Source: Rhynchopus euleeides | Lineage: Eukaryota > Euglenozoa > Diplonemea > Diplonemida > Diplonemidae | Direction: 5' to 3' | Assembly (NCBI GenBank): GCA_963210315.1 | Contig: OY723257.1 | Location: 2,294,001 to 2,358,000 of the forward strand | Length of the DNA: 64,000 nt | Shown: piece after piece, positions 23,530-43,134 of the stretch | Position numbering within the stretch: position 1 is the first letter of the stretch | Layout of the letters: the number at the start of each line of letters is the position of its first letter | Program-made: the position numbers and the translations under genes | The notes under the pieces: model-generated | Seen by the model: only the letters and a program-made list of their open reading frames with translations | What the model was told of the DNA's origin: nothing | Database searches by the model: none

Positions 23530-23687
23530 TATCATGGGAAAAATGGATGAAAATAGGTGAAAAGACTCCCGCTAGGGGGAGTCAGACTCCCCCTAGCGGG
23601 AGTATAGACTCCCGCTAGCGGGAGTCTTTGACACCCGCTCAGACTCCCGCTCCCAGACTCCCGCTAGGGCCGCTGGAGTCCACCGTG
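23530..23687 (-). repeat. Right terminal inverted repeat with palindrome array
   Basis: Starts ATCATGGG, AAAATAGGTG, then the GACTCCCGCTAG(G/C)GGGAGTC palindromes and ends GCTGGAGTCCACCGTG. It is about 20 bases shorter than the left arm through small deletions near GACACCCGCTC. Confidence 0.75.
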
Positions 23688-23881
23688 TGTCGAAAAAAAA
23701 ATTTTTGGCCAAAAAAAATTTTTTTTTTTCGCCTGGCTCAACAGAATCTGGGGCTCACTGGGGTGCCACACTGAAAAATTTCGGAAAATTTTCGAATTTT
23801 TTTTCAGCCATTTTTGGTTAGCCAGGCCTGGGCCCAGCTGGGCCAGGTAGGCCGAAATTTCGACATGTCGAAAAAAATTTT

Positions 23882-23902
23882 CCGGGGGGCTTCGCCCCCC
23901 GG
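23882..23902. repeat. Variant GC hairpin, TTC loop
   Basis: Arms CCGGGGGGC and GCCCCCCGG around TTC, followed by ACCCCCC. This is the dispersed-unit hairpin with its second base pair changed from T-A to C-G. The flanking CTACCGTGGCC block is absent. Confidence 0.75.
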
Positions 23903-26900
23903 ACCCCCCACGCCCCCCGCCCCCACCTCCCTCCCGGCCGGGGGCCGGTACGGTCGGTCGTCGGCTGCGGCCAAAGGGCGTGCGGTAGCCGACGCCCTTT
24001 TGTGCTCGCCTCCTCCCTCCCACACGTATTCGTCCTCTTCATCGCTCTCAGTATTTCCCGTGCCTGCAGCGCATGCATCCACAAGTTTTGTGGATGCATC
24101 CACACACAGCCTGGAGCTCCGAAGCCCTGCCTGCAGTGGATGAATGTGTGCATGCCTGCAGGCAGTCATCCATACCCGGTTTGCCTGCAGGGGATGGAAT
24201 TTTCAGGAAATGTGCCAAGGGCCAGTATGGACACCCCTAAAACCCTTCTGAAACCAAAAAGTCCACGAAAGGGGTTAAAACGGCTTAATTCGTTAATTTT
24301 GTGCATTTCCCTGCATTTCCCAGCCAAAAATCGAATTTGGCTGGGCGAGTAGTTGGCCAAAAACGCGAAAAATTCCAAAAAAATTGATTTTTCACAGAGG
24401 CCTAGAAACGTGCTCCTGGGTGAATGGGCCCAAAAATCGGCTTTTCGCCATTTTTTTGTCGATTTTCGGGGTTTCCGGCGATTTTCCTGTCCCAAGTCCA
24501 TAAGCCATTTTTTGACTTTTTCGGGCATCCATGGATGCCGTGGATGCATGCATGGATGCATCCACACCATCCCCGGCCCCACTGAGCTCTGTCCTCTTTC
24601 ATGACTGACGGGTTCACAGCCCTGCCTCCACGCCCTGACTTCTGTGACCCGCATCCCACGTCTGAGGGAGAGTCTTCCGAGTGCAGTCACCGAGACCAGG
24701 CCGCTATCTTCAGTCGGTTTCTGATCTGTAGTTGGAATTACCGTCTGTCAAATGCACGTGGTGACAATGACTGTGACCCTGTCCCCCCCGCATCCCCCCT
24801 GAAACACACCGTCACGGGTTTGTGGCAGGCTCCTCCCCGCACCCCCCCCCGTTTTCAATTGCGACCCGGTTCCCGGGTTGTGTAGTGGCCGTTTTGCAGC
24901 GACCGTCTTCTCATCAGGACGGCCGGTTTCCCTGACGCCGCGATCACCAGTGGTGCGACGTTCTTGAAGGAGGTACTTCATCCCCCCCCCCCCCCCCCGC
25001 TCTGTTGCTTGGGTCTGGGCCTGATCGAAGGATCTGGCTGTGTTGCTTCTTACTCTGTTGTGCCTGTCATCGAAGAACTGTGGGAGGTCGGAACCAAGGA
25101 GGAGGAACTGCTGGGACAGTGCTGCATACTCTCTTGATACACCTTGGTAAATCTGCGCTCCACTCGCGGTAACCCTAAACCTGGAAACAGGAGACGTCCA
25201 TCTGGGAACAGATGATCTTGATCGTGTTACCCATCTTTGCTATGAGCTACGATCAGGTTTTTGTCGTCACATGGGCCCATGAGCAGTGGATCTACTGGTG
25301 TTGAAGGACAGGGTGCAGTTCTGGACAATGCATGGTCTGAATCTAAGGGGCTGATGAACCCGTGGGTCTGATATGATGCAGTGCATGATGACTGTATGCA
25401 GCTTCACGGCTGATCTGGAAATCCAGATGGCGGGGAGGTCAAAAAAATGCAGATCTCTTTTTCCAGCCCCTGCTGTCCGTATGTGCAGGGGCGGTGCATC
25501 CAGATACACCGGGGGACCAGCCGTTTAATGAGCTGCCTGCTCCTCCTCTGTGCGTATTTCTCCTGTCCGTGGCGGCGAATGCGGCGAGGAACTGCGGATT
25601 GAGCCCCCCCCCCCCCCCCGTCGGCAGGGGCGGAGCGTGGGCAGGCTGACGGGGCAAGGCTGTGGCTGTTGAGCCATCGCTCTGGGAGGTCAGCAAAACC
25701 TGGAGGAGTATGTGCCACCCCCGGCCGGGGCGCACTCGCACCCGCTGCACACCCGCAGCAAATGAGTTGCGGTACCCCGCACAGGTGTTCGAGTGGGCTG
25801 CCATGGTCCTGCTCACGACGACCTGCAGGTCACCCGTCCCTGTCGTGCAGGCAGTGCCAGGAGGTGGTGGCCTCGTCAATCTAGCAGTGTTTGAGTTGAC
25901 CGGGATGAGGCACTCCACTCTGGGTCTGCTGTTTGTGATGTACAAGCAACAAGCAGGTCTGACTGGAGTGGCCCCCCTCAACGGGCACACTGGCATCCGT
26001 GCAGCAGCACTATCCCACCCCCGGAACGCCCCGCGTAACACCGGTGGGAAGGACATTGTTCCTGGGCATCTAGAGGAGGACCCGGGCCGTTCGTTGTATT
26101 CTTCACAGTCGCAGCCTCCGGCTTGTCGTTGTTCGTCAGCGTTGCGCCCACCCAGCCTGTGCAGAGAACTTGTGCCGTCTTCAACAGTAACTTTTGGCCG
26201 ACAATTTTTGGGGCATTTTTTCACCAAACAAATTCTCTCTGCTGGCCAAGTCGAAGACTCGTTTGGGGACTTTTGGTGTCCCCAATTTTTCAATTTTCGA
26301 AAAATATGCTCACTTTGCTAAACTGGACCCAACTCCCCACACTCTTTTTTTAGCGAAAAACAGCAAATTTCGGCCGATTTTTTCTCATTTTTTTCATTTT
26401 TTTTCACCGACTTTTCCATACCCCCATGGGATGTAAACACGCCACACCCCTCTCCCCATCCCCTCCTCCCCACCCATCCCCCCTCTTTTGCTGAATTGAC
26501 AGTGCCGATCGTTCCCTTCTTTATCACAACGTCTTTCTGCCCAGTGTCACCCCACTTCTTTCCCTATATCGTCCAACACTTGTAGGCCTATAGGATATCT
26601 GACTCTCTATATCTCTCTCTCTTCTCGCACCCCCCCACCCCACCTCCCAAAGCACGATCAAACCCTCTCCCCCATCTCCCCCACCACTGACCCCTCTATT
26701 CGTCTGTTTATTTTGAAATGTTTTCCGCAAACTGCGGAAGCGCATCCACTATCCCACGTAGTGCGCACACATATGGAAGACTCGGGTAATATATATATTT
26801 TTGAGTTACGAGCGAACAAAGCGTTGGCGGAGTCGCAAGAAAGTAACGAAGGAAATCGTGCGCCTGAAAGCTTTAGGATTAGCACCCTCTCTCTGTCATG

Positions 26901-27679
26901 GCACAGGGCCATCAAACACAGCCTTGAGACAGCAAGCGTGATCAACAATAAAAGGTGCCCGGATCTGATTTCTTTCAGGTGCTGGGCGGGGCGCTTCTAC
27001 ATAAAGCGAAAGGAGTACGGTTTTCCACAAAAGATCTGGAACACCAATGGCGGTGCTTCGCTATCGAGTTGCATTTGCAGAACAGCGATCTGCCCGAACA
27101 CAATGAGGTTCCCGCCGGTTTTTTGGCACAGTTTGGCACGCAGTGGGGAGCCCACCCCCCCATTGAGCGATTCCCGATCCAATTGTCACCAGCTCTGTCA
27201 CAGGGGCTGCGTTCTTTTTTTATAGGAACCCGTATGTCTTTCGAACACCTCGATCACCCCCCCCACCCCGTCTCTTTTGGCCTGCTTCTAAACCAATACC
27301 CCCATCGCATTCCAAGGGGTGGCCTTCAGCCACCTCTATGGCGGGGGGCCCCCACCACCCGTTGTTTTGAATTGCATAACCCGCTATATACCTTACCCCC
27401 CCCCCCCATTTTCTTGCATCGTTCACATCGTATCCACCCATCTCCACGTCTATTTCCCGCCCCTTCCCCCTGATGAGGTCTATTTACCTTTGCCGCCGCT
27501 CCCTTTTGTCACATATTGCTCTCGTCTGTTTGGGCGGGCGCCTCTGCCAGCCTTGGCTTCCCGGGAGGGGGGCCCCCACACACGCACGCATCATGCGGGT
27601 GTTGGTGTGTCGGCCCCCCCTCGTCGACTGTCTTTTTTGCTTGCAGAGTTGCCCCGCGCTGCTGGCAACACCTCCAGTG

Positions 27680-27797
27680 TTTTCGCTTGGAAGATTTGGG
27701 GTGAAAAATCTTCAAAAAAAATAAAAAAGCTGGAAATCCCAGGAAGATATCTTCCTGGGGAAAAAAGAAAAAAAATCTGGTCGCCAGATTTTTTTTA
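27680..27797. other. Cluster of three hairpins
   Basis: GAAGATTT...AAATCTTC-type pairing lies near 27689-27715. A perfect 22-base palindrome built on CCCAGGAAGAT lies at 27738-27759. AAAAAAAATCTGG pairs with CCAGATTTTTTTT around TCG at 27768-27796. All three lie within 120 bases of A-rich sequence just upstream of a dispersed hairpin unit. Confidence 0.6.
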
Positions 27798-27895
27798 CTT
27801 TTTTTTGGGGGGGGCTTTTTGGCGGCCTGACGGTGGCTTCTGAACCGAATCCGACTGGTTTTTTGGCACGGCTTCCAATCCCGTGCGTGGGATAC

Positions 27896-28020
27896 GCACA
27901 AGAACAGATGTTCACTACCGTGGCCTCCGGCGGCTGGGGGGCTCCGCCCCCCAGACCCCCCTGTGGCATATACCTGTCAGTTGCCAAGGCCTGAGCACAT
28001 GCGGCGTCACATCTTCAGGA
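27896..28020 (+). repeat. Single 170-base hairpin unit
   Basis: ACAAGAACAGATGTTCACTA, CCGTGGCCTCCGGCGG, a hairpin at 27934-27954 (arms CTGGGGGGC/GCCCCCCAG), then ACCCCCCTGTGGCAT as in the other copies. A trace of the spacer (TTCAGGAGG) follows at 28013. Confidence 0.75.
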
Positions 28021-35827
<7,807 letters not shown>

Positions 35828-36700
35828 CCCTAACCCGGGGACCGGCGATTTCAAGATTTTCCCTCTGTTTGGCGCGTTTTTTTTGCAGCCCCTGTGCGCG
35901 TTTTTTTTGCAGGGGAAGGGTGTGGGCTGAAGAGGGGGAAAAATGGTGAAGATTTCAAAAAAATAGTATACTCGTGGAACGGGTTCGCACGAATCATTTC
36001 ATTGCGGCCAGAAAAGGTTGGTTTATCCGCACTCGGGGATCTCCCGGTGAGCAGCAAGTCGGGTGGCAGAATGGGCTGGTTTCACTCCCAAGCTGCACAG
36101 TAGGCTGTTCCAGGGTACAAAAAGGCGCGTCCCAACCGCGGATGTTCACTACCGTGGCCTCCGGCGGCTGGGGGGCTCCGCCCCCCAGACCCCCCTGTGG
36201 CATGGACTTGTCCGCTGCAGAGGGGTCGTGCAGGTCTAGTGGGTAGAGGGACCGTAAACAGCCGACAAGGCGGGCCCCAGTGACGAAAGCCAGCTATGGG
36301 TGTCAACAAGCACCCCATGGCCAAAATGACCCCACCACGATACGCACGGATTCCAACCGTTCCAAGGAACGGGTTTTTGGGAAATTTGAGGAGGGGGTCC
36401 CGCTGGGACCCCTGAGTCAATGCAGAATATCGGACGTTTTCCCTCGATTTCTGCACCTTTGGAGCGGTTGGCAAATAAGACAAACAGAACTTTTTTTGCC
36501 CCTCTGGAGCTGTCTTGAAGACGGATGTGTCAAAACATGCCAAAAAGTAGGTTTTGCAGGAGCTCAGGTGGCATAGGGGCCGGGCAAGCTCCCCCGAGAA
36601 GTGCCCCTACTGTGCGCGTTTTTTTTGTACCCGAAACCGGTTCCCAGCCCCCCCGGACCCAATATTTAGGGAAAGCCCTGCTTCCCAAAGCCCCCTCTTT
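35828..36700 (+). repeat. Dispersed repeat element, copy 2
   Basis: Holds blocks C (35828-35888), A (36318-36412) and B (36614-36688) in the same order as the copy near 4 kb. A single hairpin unit (36135-36210; hairpin 36168-36188) sits between C and A. GCGCGTTTTTTTTG occurs three times (35872, 35897, 36614). Confidence 0.6.
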
Positions 36701-39700
36701 GGGTCTGATCGTGCTCCCCTCCCTCACCCCCTCAACCCCCAGTATTTAATCCGTAGGTGGCCCTGATCTGTGAGGCTAGCTTGCTTCGGTGCCCCCCACC
36801 CCCCCCTCTCGCATTCTTCCTGGGGCTGTTTTATCGATTGTGATCGAAAGCCGAAGCAGCAGCAGAGAAAAGGGGGAAGTTTCGGATTGAAAACGCAACC
36901 ACCACCACCACCCTCCCTCCCACCCCTCGCCACACGGCACAGTCACGCATCATCCAGGTTTCACTCCGCATGGCTGTCCCCACCCCGTAGCTCTCGCCTG
37001 AGCGCTCGCTCTGGCTTCATGGGGGAGGGTACTGTGCACGTGTGCCTGTATGATACTGTGTGTGCCCTGTCAGTGGAGGGATGCACCAGAGCTCCGCGCT
37101 CGGTGCAACTTATGCTGAAAAGTTTCAAAACGCAAACAACAAAAAAAGTGAGAAGAAAAAGGCCAACGTGTGTGGTGGCAGTGGAGGGCTCGCATCGCAG
37201 ATCACGGGCGATCGGTGTGTGATCTACACTGCCACAAAAAAAAACAAAATAATCGCGTGTCTGTGTGGGTGGGCGGGCGAGGTGGGGAGGGGAGGGGGGG
37301 AGGGGGGGAGGAGGAGAGGGGAAATGGTGGCGGTGATTTGATGAGCATGCCTATCTATCTCTCTCTGAGTGAGCTGCATGCTTCGATTCACCTCCTCTCC
37401 TCTCCCGCCTCTCTCTCTCTCTCTCCACATACCGCATGCCGCACACACACACACACACACCCTTCTCTCTCTCCCTCTCTCTTCCCTTCTCATCCTCCTT
37501 CCCTGGTCTTCCACTCGTTCTCCTCATCTGTAGTGGTCGTAATCGCGATGCCGGTTTGTTCGCTCGGCCCCCCCCTCCCTCAAAAAAATACTGCAAAAAA
37601 TAGGTTGGAAATGACTGGGAAGGGGGGGCCGTATATATGTTTTTTTTGCCTGAGCAGCTCGGTCATTTTTCCGGCTTTTGCCGGAGTTCCTCCCCCCCCC
37701 CCCCCCCCTGTGGCTGGGTTCTCGTTGAGTTTCTGGGTGGGGGGGGGGGTGAGGTGGAGGAGTTGCAACACCCACCCACCCACCCCACGCCATCCCTGTT
37801 TTTTTTCTTGCCACAACAGGACTTGGGTGACTGCAAGAATGGAGTAACAATATAATTGGAAGAAAGCCACATGCGTGTTGCCGCGTCTGAGAGTAGCGCG
37901 ATCTAGCAACATCGAAGAGCAAGTGTGTCGTGCTTTCAAACAGATGGTTATCCAGATGCCAAGAGAAGGCAACAACGTGGTGTTGTGTGTTGGTCTCACT
38001 TTTCGAGTGGGTGGAACCGACCCCACCTAACCCTGCACCCCGCCACATCAGATGCCCCTGGTCGCCCCCCTGCCCTCGTGGTAGCGCACATCAATTTCTC
38101 GAGCAACCACTCTTGGAGGCAGGGGGGACACAACGAGGCAGGTGGTGTGGGAAGTCCAAAGAAGCCACAACAGCGAGAGAAGGGGCAGAGAGGCAAGGTT
38201 GGGCAAGAGAGGACATTGAAGCTAACCGTGACCCCCCCCCTCCACCCCGCCCCTGTCCCTCTCCCGCCTGCCCCCTCTTGGATTTGAAGCTGGGTGCAAA
38301 GTGTCGACCCCCTCCCCATCCCGCCGCCCCCTTGCGCTTGCGCATTGCAGTGTCTGGGATAATATGCGAGGGGGGGGGGGTTTGCCTGGTGAAGAAATAA
38401 CAAAAAAGTCTCTTCTGGCGGCAGCATTGTGTGCATGTCACTTGTCACTGGGAGGAGCAGCCCCTTTTTTGGGATGTGCAACGCACGCAGCAACACACTT
38501 GTTGTGCCTCCCGCCCTGCGTCAGAATATCAGAAGTCTTTTCAGCCCAGGCGCTGGTGGTCCAACCGTTAGCCGTTGCGCTGCCTTGATGTGCCTTGCCT
38601 CTGGCTACGGGTGCCCCGACGTTCCGGCGTGGGTTCGACCACCAGCGCCTCTGTGGAAACCGGTCATGGACGGCATCAGCAAGTTGGCTGTCCGACTTGA
38701 TGCGTGCGCCTGCGAGTGACAAATCAGCCGTGCTGTACCCTCTCGTGTGATTCAAAACAATGCGGCTGATGGTTTCCTGCCCCCAATAGCTAGCCTAGGC
38801 GGCAAGTGTGAACGGCCACCCCAGAGTGGCCTCTGTGGTGACGTGCTCTTTAACTTTGTGCCATCTTTTTTCTTCCTGCGAGTTGGTCCCTTTGTGGGTG
38901 TCGAACTGATCCCCCAAGAAGGTACCCCTGAACAATCGCTTAGTCGCCAAGTTGGGTCCAGAACAAAAAAAACATATCGGGTCTTGGAGGGAACCTCGAA
39001 CTCTGATAAAAAGGAATGGCTGCAGACTCTACACGTAGAGTCTGGCGGCTCATACGAGGTGAATGATGTGAATGGGGTGAATCATTCAATGCAGGCAGGT
39101 ATGCAGCCTCAGGCGATGCTGGTGGGAACTCTAAAAAATATGGAATGTTTTTTTGCATTATATTTCCAGTGCGATTGGGAATTTTTCACTGATTTGTGGT
39201 TTTGTTAAAGAAACAATGGCCTCCCGTGTCTTCACGGCAATCGTTACGCCATCAAACGTTCAGAAAAGCTTTGCCCACGGGACGTAACTGTCTATGTGAT
39301 ATCGCTTTTATTTTCCCCATCCCCCGTCTCGTTTAATCGACGTTAGTTTTATTTTGCCTTCTTCCCGTTTTCCCCCTAGCGTAAGCAAGCATGCCCCCAC
39401 AGCCGCGCATAACTGCTTAGTTGTCAATCCATATAATATTTTATTGGGGGATCGGAAAGTGTGCTTGCCATCAGGACTTACCCACCCCACTCACTCACTG
39501 CTCTGCACAGTGACCCACCCTCGCCTTCACACAGGTGAGGGGATGGAATTGGAATCATCCGCACAGTGTCGGATGGGCCCGACAAAAGTTTTGCGGCCGA
39601 CCCGAGCCAATTCGAATCGATTATGGCAGCGGCTTGTATCACAGTGCATGGATCAGTGCCATCCTGTTGTGGCCTGCCGTGCACACACCGTTTTTTGTGT

Positions 39701-39784
39701 GCCAGGTTGCGAGCTGTCGATGCTGAAGTGGCCGCGATGGTCTGATATCATGGCGTAACAGCCGTTCTTTTCGTTCTGCTTCAC

Positions 39785-39788
<4 letters not shown>
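36701..39788. other. Non-coding stretch, one tRNA-like hairpin
   Basis: G/A- and C/T-rich low complexity (37280-37330, 37360-37500, 37690-37790) alternates with mixed sequence. The only structured item I see is the element at 38549-38649. No gene is supported. Confidence 0.5.
38549..38649 (+). other. 101-base tRNA-like or SINE-like inverted repeat
   Basis: GGCGCTGGTGGTC at 38549-38561 pairs perfectly with GACCACCAGCGCC at 38637-38649. TGGTCCAACCG fits the tRNA A-box pattern (TRGYNNANNNG) at about the right place. GGTTCGACC near the 3' end resembles a B box. A normal T-arm cannot form because it is short by about three bases, and no clean anticodon arm appears. It may be a tRNA pseudogene, a tRNA-derived SINE head or a chance foldback. 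Confidence 0.3.

Positions 39789-39830
<42 letters not shown>
39789..39830. repeat. AT microsatellite
   Basis: 21 AT units in a row, self-complementary and able to extrude as a cruciform. Confidence 0.97.
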
Positions 39831-39833
<3 letters not shown>

Positions 39834-42800
39834 ATCTTCAAAATCTCTATACACCGCCCCTCCCTCTTCATGAAGGGGGAGGGGCGTCCCCGCCAAAATC
39901 CCCGCCAAACAAAACGACAGTAGCTGATCATTCACGCAAGGCCAATGCCTTTCTTTTGTGGTATGCCCGTTCTTATCGCTTATACCATCTAGCCACTGAG
40001 CCAATCTTCCCTGCGGGGCTGTTGCGGTCCTGGTCCTACCACGGCCTCACAATGAATGCACGCCAGAGGGTGGCCGTCTTCTGCACGACCAGCCTTCGGT
40101 TGCCACATCTCCCCTTCTCCTGCTTCCCCACCCTCGTTGCCCGTTTGTTACTACTTACTAGAATCATTCTTTCTCATGTCCTCATCCCAGGCGGTTGCGT
40201 TCTCACATCGAGGCGTCTTGCAGCCTGGGTGGTTGGGGTGTTGCACGATCAACGATACAGGTCACACAGAAACAGAAGCGGCTCAGCCTGTCCGTGCAGA
40301 TTGGACATGCCATGGTGTCACGTCCATCAGCGATGTCACTGCACCTTGTTGTGCGACTATCGCCTGATCGATGTGGGGTCGATGGCCAGAAGATGCTTCG
40401 TTCTACAGTTCAGAAAAGAGAGAGTTGTGTGTGCCAGCTGGGCACGGTTTTTTCTTGACACCCGGACGAAGCTTCCCAACCCCTAATGCATGGAATTGAT
40501 CGCAGCCGGCGAGTCGACAGACCCTGATCAGCAGTCAAGACTTATTAGCCAGATCAGATTAAACCACTGCTGAAACACCATTTCATGCGACATACCCGCC
40601 GTCGTGAATGGCGGGTACAATCCAACAGGACTTTGTAATATTCGCAACTTTCTCCAATACACTAATCAACCCCGCCGCATTCTTTTGTACCAGCGCCCTC
40701 CCTTTCTTCGATGCGATGTGCTGAGAAGCACGACAACCTTGCCCACCCTCCCCCCATCGCGCCCCGAGCGAGCAGGGGGACAACGCCGGGGGGGACGGGT
40801 ACTTTGAGGCAAGGCGAATGAACGCAGAAAAATAATAATCACAGAAGAGTCGCAGAACGGCCCCCACACTCTCACAATCCATCATATCTTTGTACCGATC
40901 TGACGCCGCCACATCTTTTTTTCCCCCTGGCTGCCCATTGTATTCAAGATCTTCATCGCCGGCAGGTGAGGGTTCCGCCATGCCAAGGTATGGTGGAGCC
41001 CTCAACAGCTCAACCACTTCACACAGGCCTCACAGGCCGTGGTGATCGAGGTGTTTTCTGCGTTCGACAAAACATCATCCGTCCATCGCTTCCCGCCTCT
41101 CTCTCCCACTCTGAGATTCGCAGATTATTTTTCCTCCACCAATTTCTTGTCATCGTCAACGAGTCGTGGGGCAGCCCTGCCTGCCTGCTGGGGGTCGTTT
41201 GTCCGGAGCCTGCGCTCCAACCTCCCTCAGCATGCAGGGAAGCATATTAAGTGTCAACCGACAAGCCCACACCCACACCAGGGTTTGCGCGCAAAACAGT
41301 CAACAGCCTGGCAGTTCTTTCTTTGCCCCCAGCAAAAATTTGGCCGGGGGAGAGCAAAGGAATATCCCTTCCGACCCACAACTCACTCAACACCTCAACC
41401 TCCCAGGGGAGGCACGCGCTCTAAACCGCGCAAAAACAAACCACAATCGGGTGTCACGCACACACCCCCACACACACAGTTTATTTTGACAGAGAGTGAA
41501 TGTTTTTCCTTCTCGTGTGATTGTAAAACCACCGTGATGAAGCCGCCAAACCAGCCAGCCGGCATACAACCCCCCCCCCCCCCCCTACTCACGCACTCAC
41601 TCACACACTCTCATCCTATCTTCTCCCTCCTTCCTTTTTAGCGCGATGCCTTCAGGATGCCTTGCTTCCGATTAAATACACCCTCACCTCACCTCACACA
41701 GCACCTGTCCCTCCCTTTGCTGCTGCCCATATTGTTTTCTCTCAGGGCGTCTTCCGCTACTACGGTGCCGAAAACGGTTGTGTTTAGGTGCGTTTTCCTC
41801 CTATTTATAGGGGGGAGGAAACCGCCCGAACTTTGCCGAAAAAACTTTGCCGATCGTGAAGACCCCTTCAGAGGGGTGTGCTTTTCGCTCCGTGTGCCGC
41901 TACTGTGTGTCAGGGCCGTGTCACCATGCTACCGGTTTGACACGCAGCTCACCTATTTTATGTTTCTCACTTTTCTGCATTTCTGAGCGAAGGCCTCCTC
42001 TATCTATTTCTCTCTCTTTTATCTCTCTCGCATACATCACGCAACTTGCAGCCTCGTAACGAAGGGGCTCGTGTTGCGACGACAGCCGCACGACCTGCCC
42101 AACGCGCATACCATCCCTGCCACTTTCTCCGTGTTATCGGGGCGGATCCCAGCCGTTGTGCGGGCGACTTTGACATTTTGCTGACACACTCATTTTTTAT
42201 CACCCTCAGATTTCTAACAAAAAAAATCGTCGTGTTATGAGCTTCTTCTCCTTAGCGTCGCGTGCATGTGTACTTCCTGTGTCACGGGAGTCGGGGGGAG
42301 GGGGGGGGGGATGGGCGATGGACTTCATCCATCCGTCCCCTCCCCACCGACCCCTCCCCCCGCCCCCCGACCACCACCGCCACTGCCCCTCGATTTGTGT
42401 GCGCTGGTGGCTTGCTATCATGGCAACAGTATCAATAGTCATAAAACTGCCTCCTCACTTCCACCGTTCTCCGTTATTTTTTTTCCGTCACATCACGATC
42501 CCCTGTCGTAGCTCAGAAGCCAGAGCTGATGGTAGTGATAGGGACGGGGCGCGTGCTCCATGCGGTGATAATTTTTTTTAGCGGTATTTTTTTCAGTGGT
42601 GAGATGTGCATGCAGCACATGTGTGAGGGGTAGGGAGGGGGGGTGGAGGTAGCGGCGTCTCTTCGCGTTCTCCGGATGGGCTTTCAGCACAACCTGAGGA
42701 TTGAACCTCTCTCTCTCTCTCTCTGCACCACCCTTGCGAAGAGGCACATCTCCCTGCCCCCTCCCCCCCCCCCCCCCCCGACTATTCCTCCAAAACGTTA

Positions 42801-43134
42801 TCTGAAAATACGGCAAAAAGAATGTGCCAGATTTTGGCAAACACCCCTCTCTCTCGGCGTTCTTCTTCCAATCATTATCCTCCAGGAGACATCCTCGGGA
42901 GAATGAGTCGGAACGCGCCCTTTCTTTTCTTCTCCTTGCACCGCTTGTTAGCAACGGCCCCGCCGCCCCCTCCCACCCTCACCACCCCACCTCTCCCAAA
43001 GGCTTCTATTCCTCCCCTGTTCTGCCCAACTTTCATTGGAGGACACAGCGCCTCCAAACACACTTCACGAAAAAGTGGTGTGGGTGGAGCCAACACCCTG
43101 CCACCAGTCGTTGCCTTGGGGTCTGTGACCCCCC
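39831..43134. other. Non-coding stretch, no gene supported
   Basis: Mixed sequence with C runs (41570-41585, 42765-42780), G runs (42295-42310) and a short CT run near 42710. Open frames are short and domain-free. Confidence 0.5.

Larger units (their letters stand above)
20648..23687. mobile_element. 3.04 kb transposon with CACGGTGG ends (CACTA-like?)
   Basis: Long inverted ends begin CACGGTGGACTCCAGC (20648) and mirror it at 23672-23687; homology runs about 160-180 bases inward, to 20826 and 23531. TG follows or precedes each end (20646-20647 and 23688-23689), a possible two-base target duplication. Each arm holds an array of short palindromes built from GACTCCCGCTAGCGGGAGT. Three candidate ORFs lie inside (20921, 21567, 22506), with a tandem pair of hairpin units between the last two. 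A second copy of the left end at 21451 shows nesting or internal duplication. CAC-starting ends with a 2-3 base duplication recall the EnSpm/CACTA superfamily, but no transposase is proven. Confidence 0.65.
23688..27900. other. Non-coding stretch with hairpins, no confident gene
   Basis: A/T-run palindromes lie at 23690-23730. A hairpin CCGGGGGGC/GCCCCCCGG lies at 23882-23902. A perfect 12-base hairpin ATGCATCCACAA/TTGTGGATGCAT lies at 24073-24099, with related GGATGCAT motifs at 24120-24180 and 24525-24570. AT-rich sequence with CGAAAA motifs lies at 24280-24500 and 26190-26420. Opposed frames at 25439-26293 (minus) and 25662-26321 (plus) overlap and neither shows a domain. The segment 26901-26940 recurs at 48561. 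Confidence 0.5.

Noticed and set aside
25439..26293. 284-residue minus-strand frame, with a 219-residue frame opposite
   Set aside because: The two overlap antiparallel and neither shows a motif, so I could not choose or support one.
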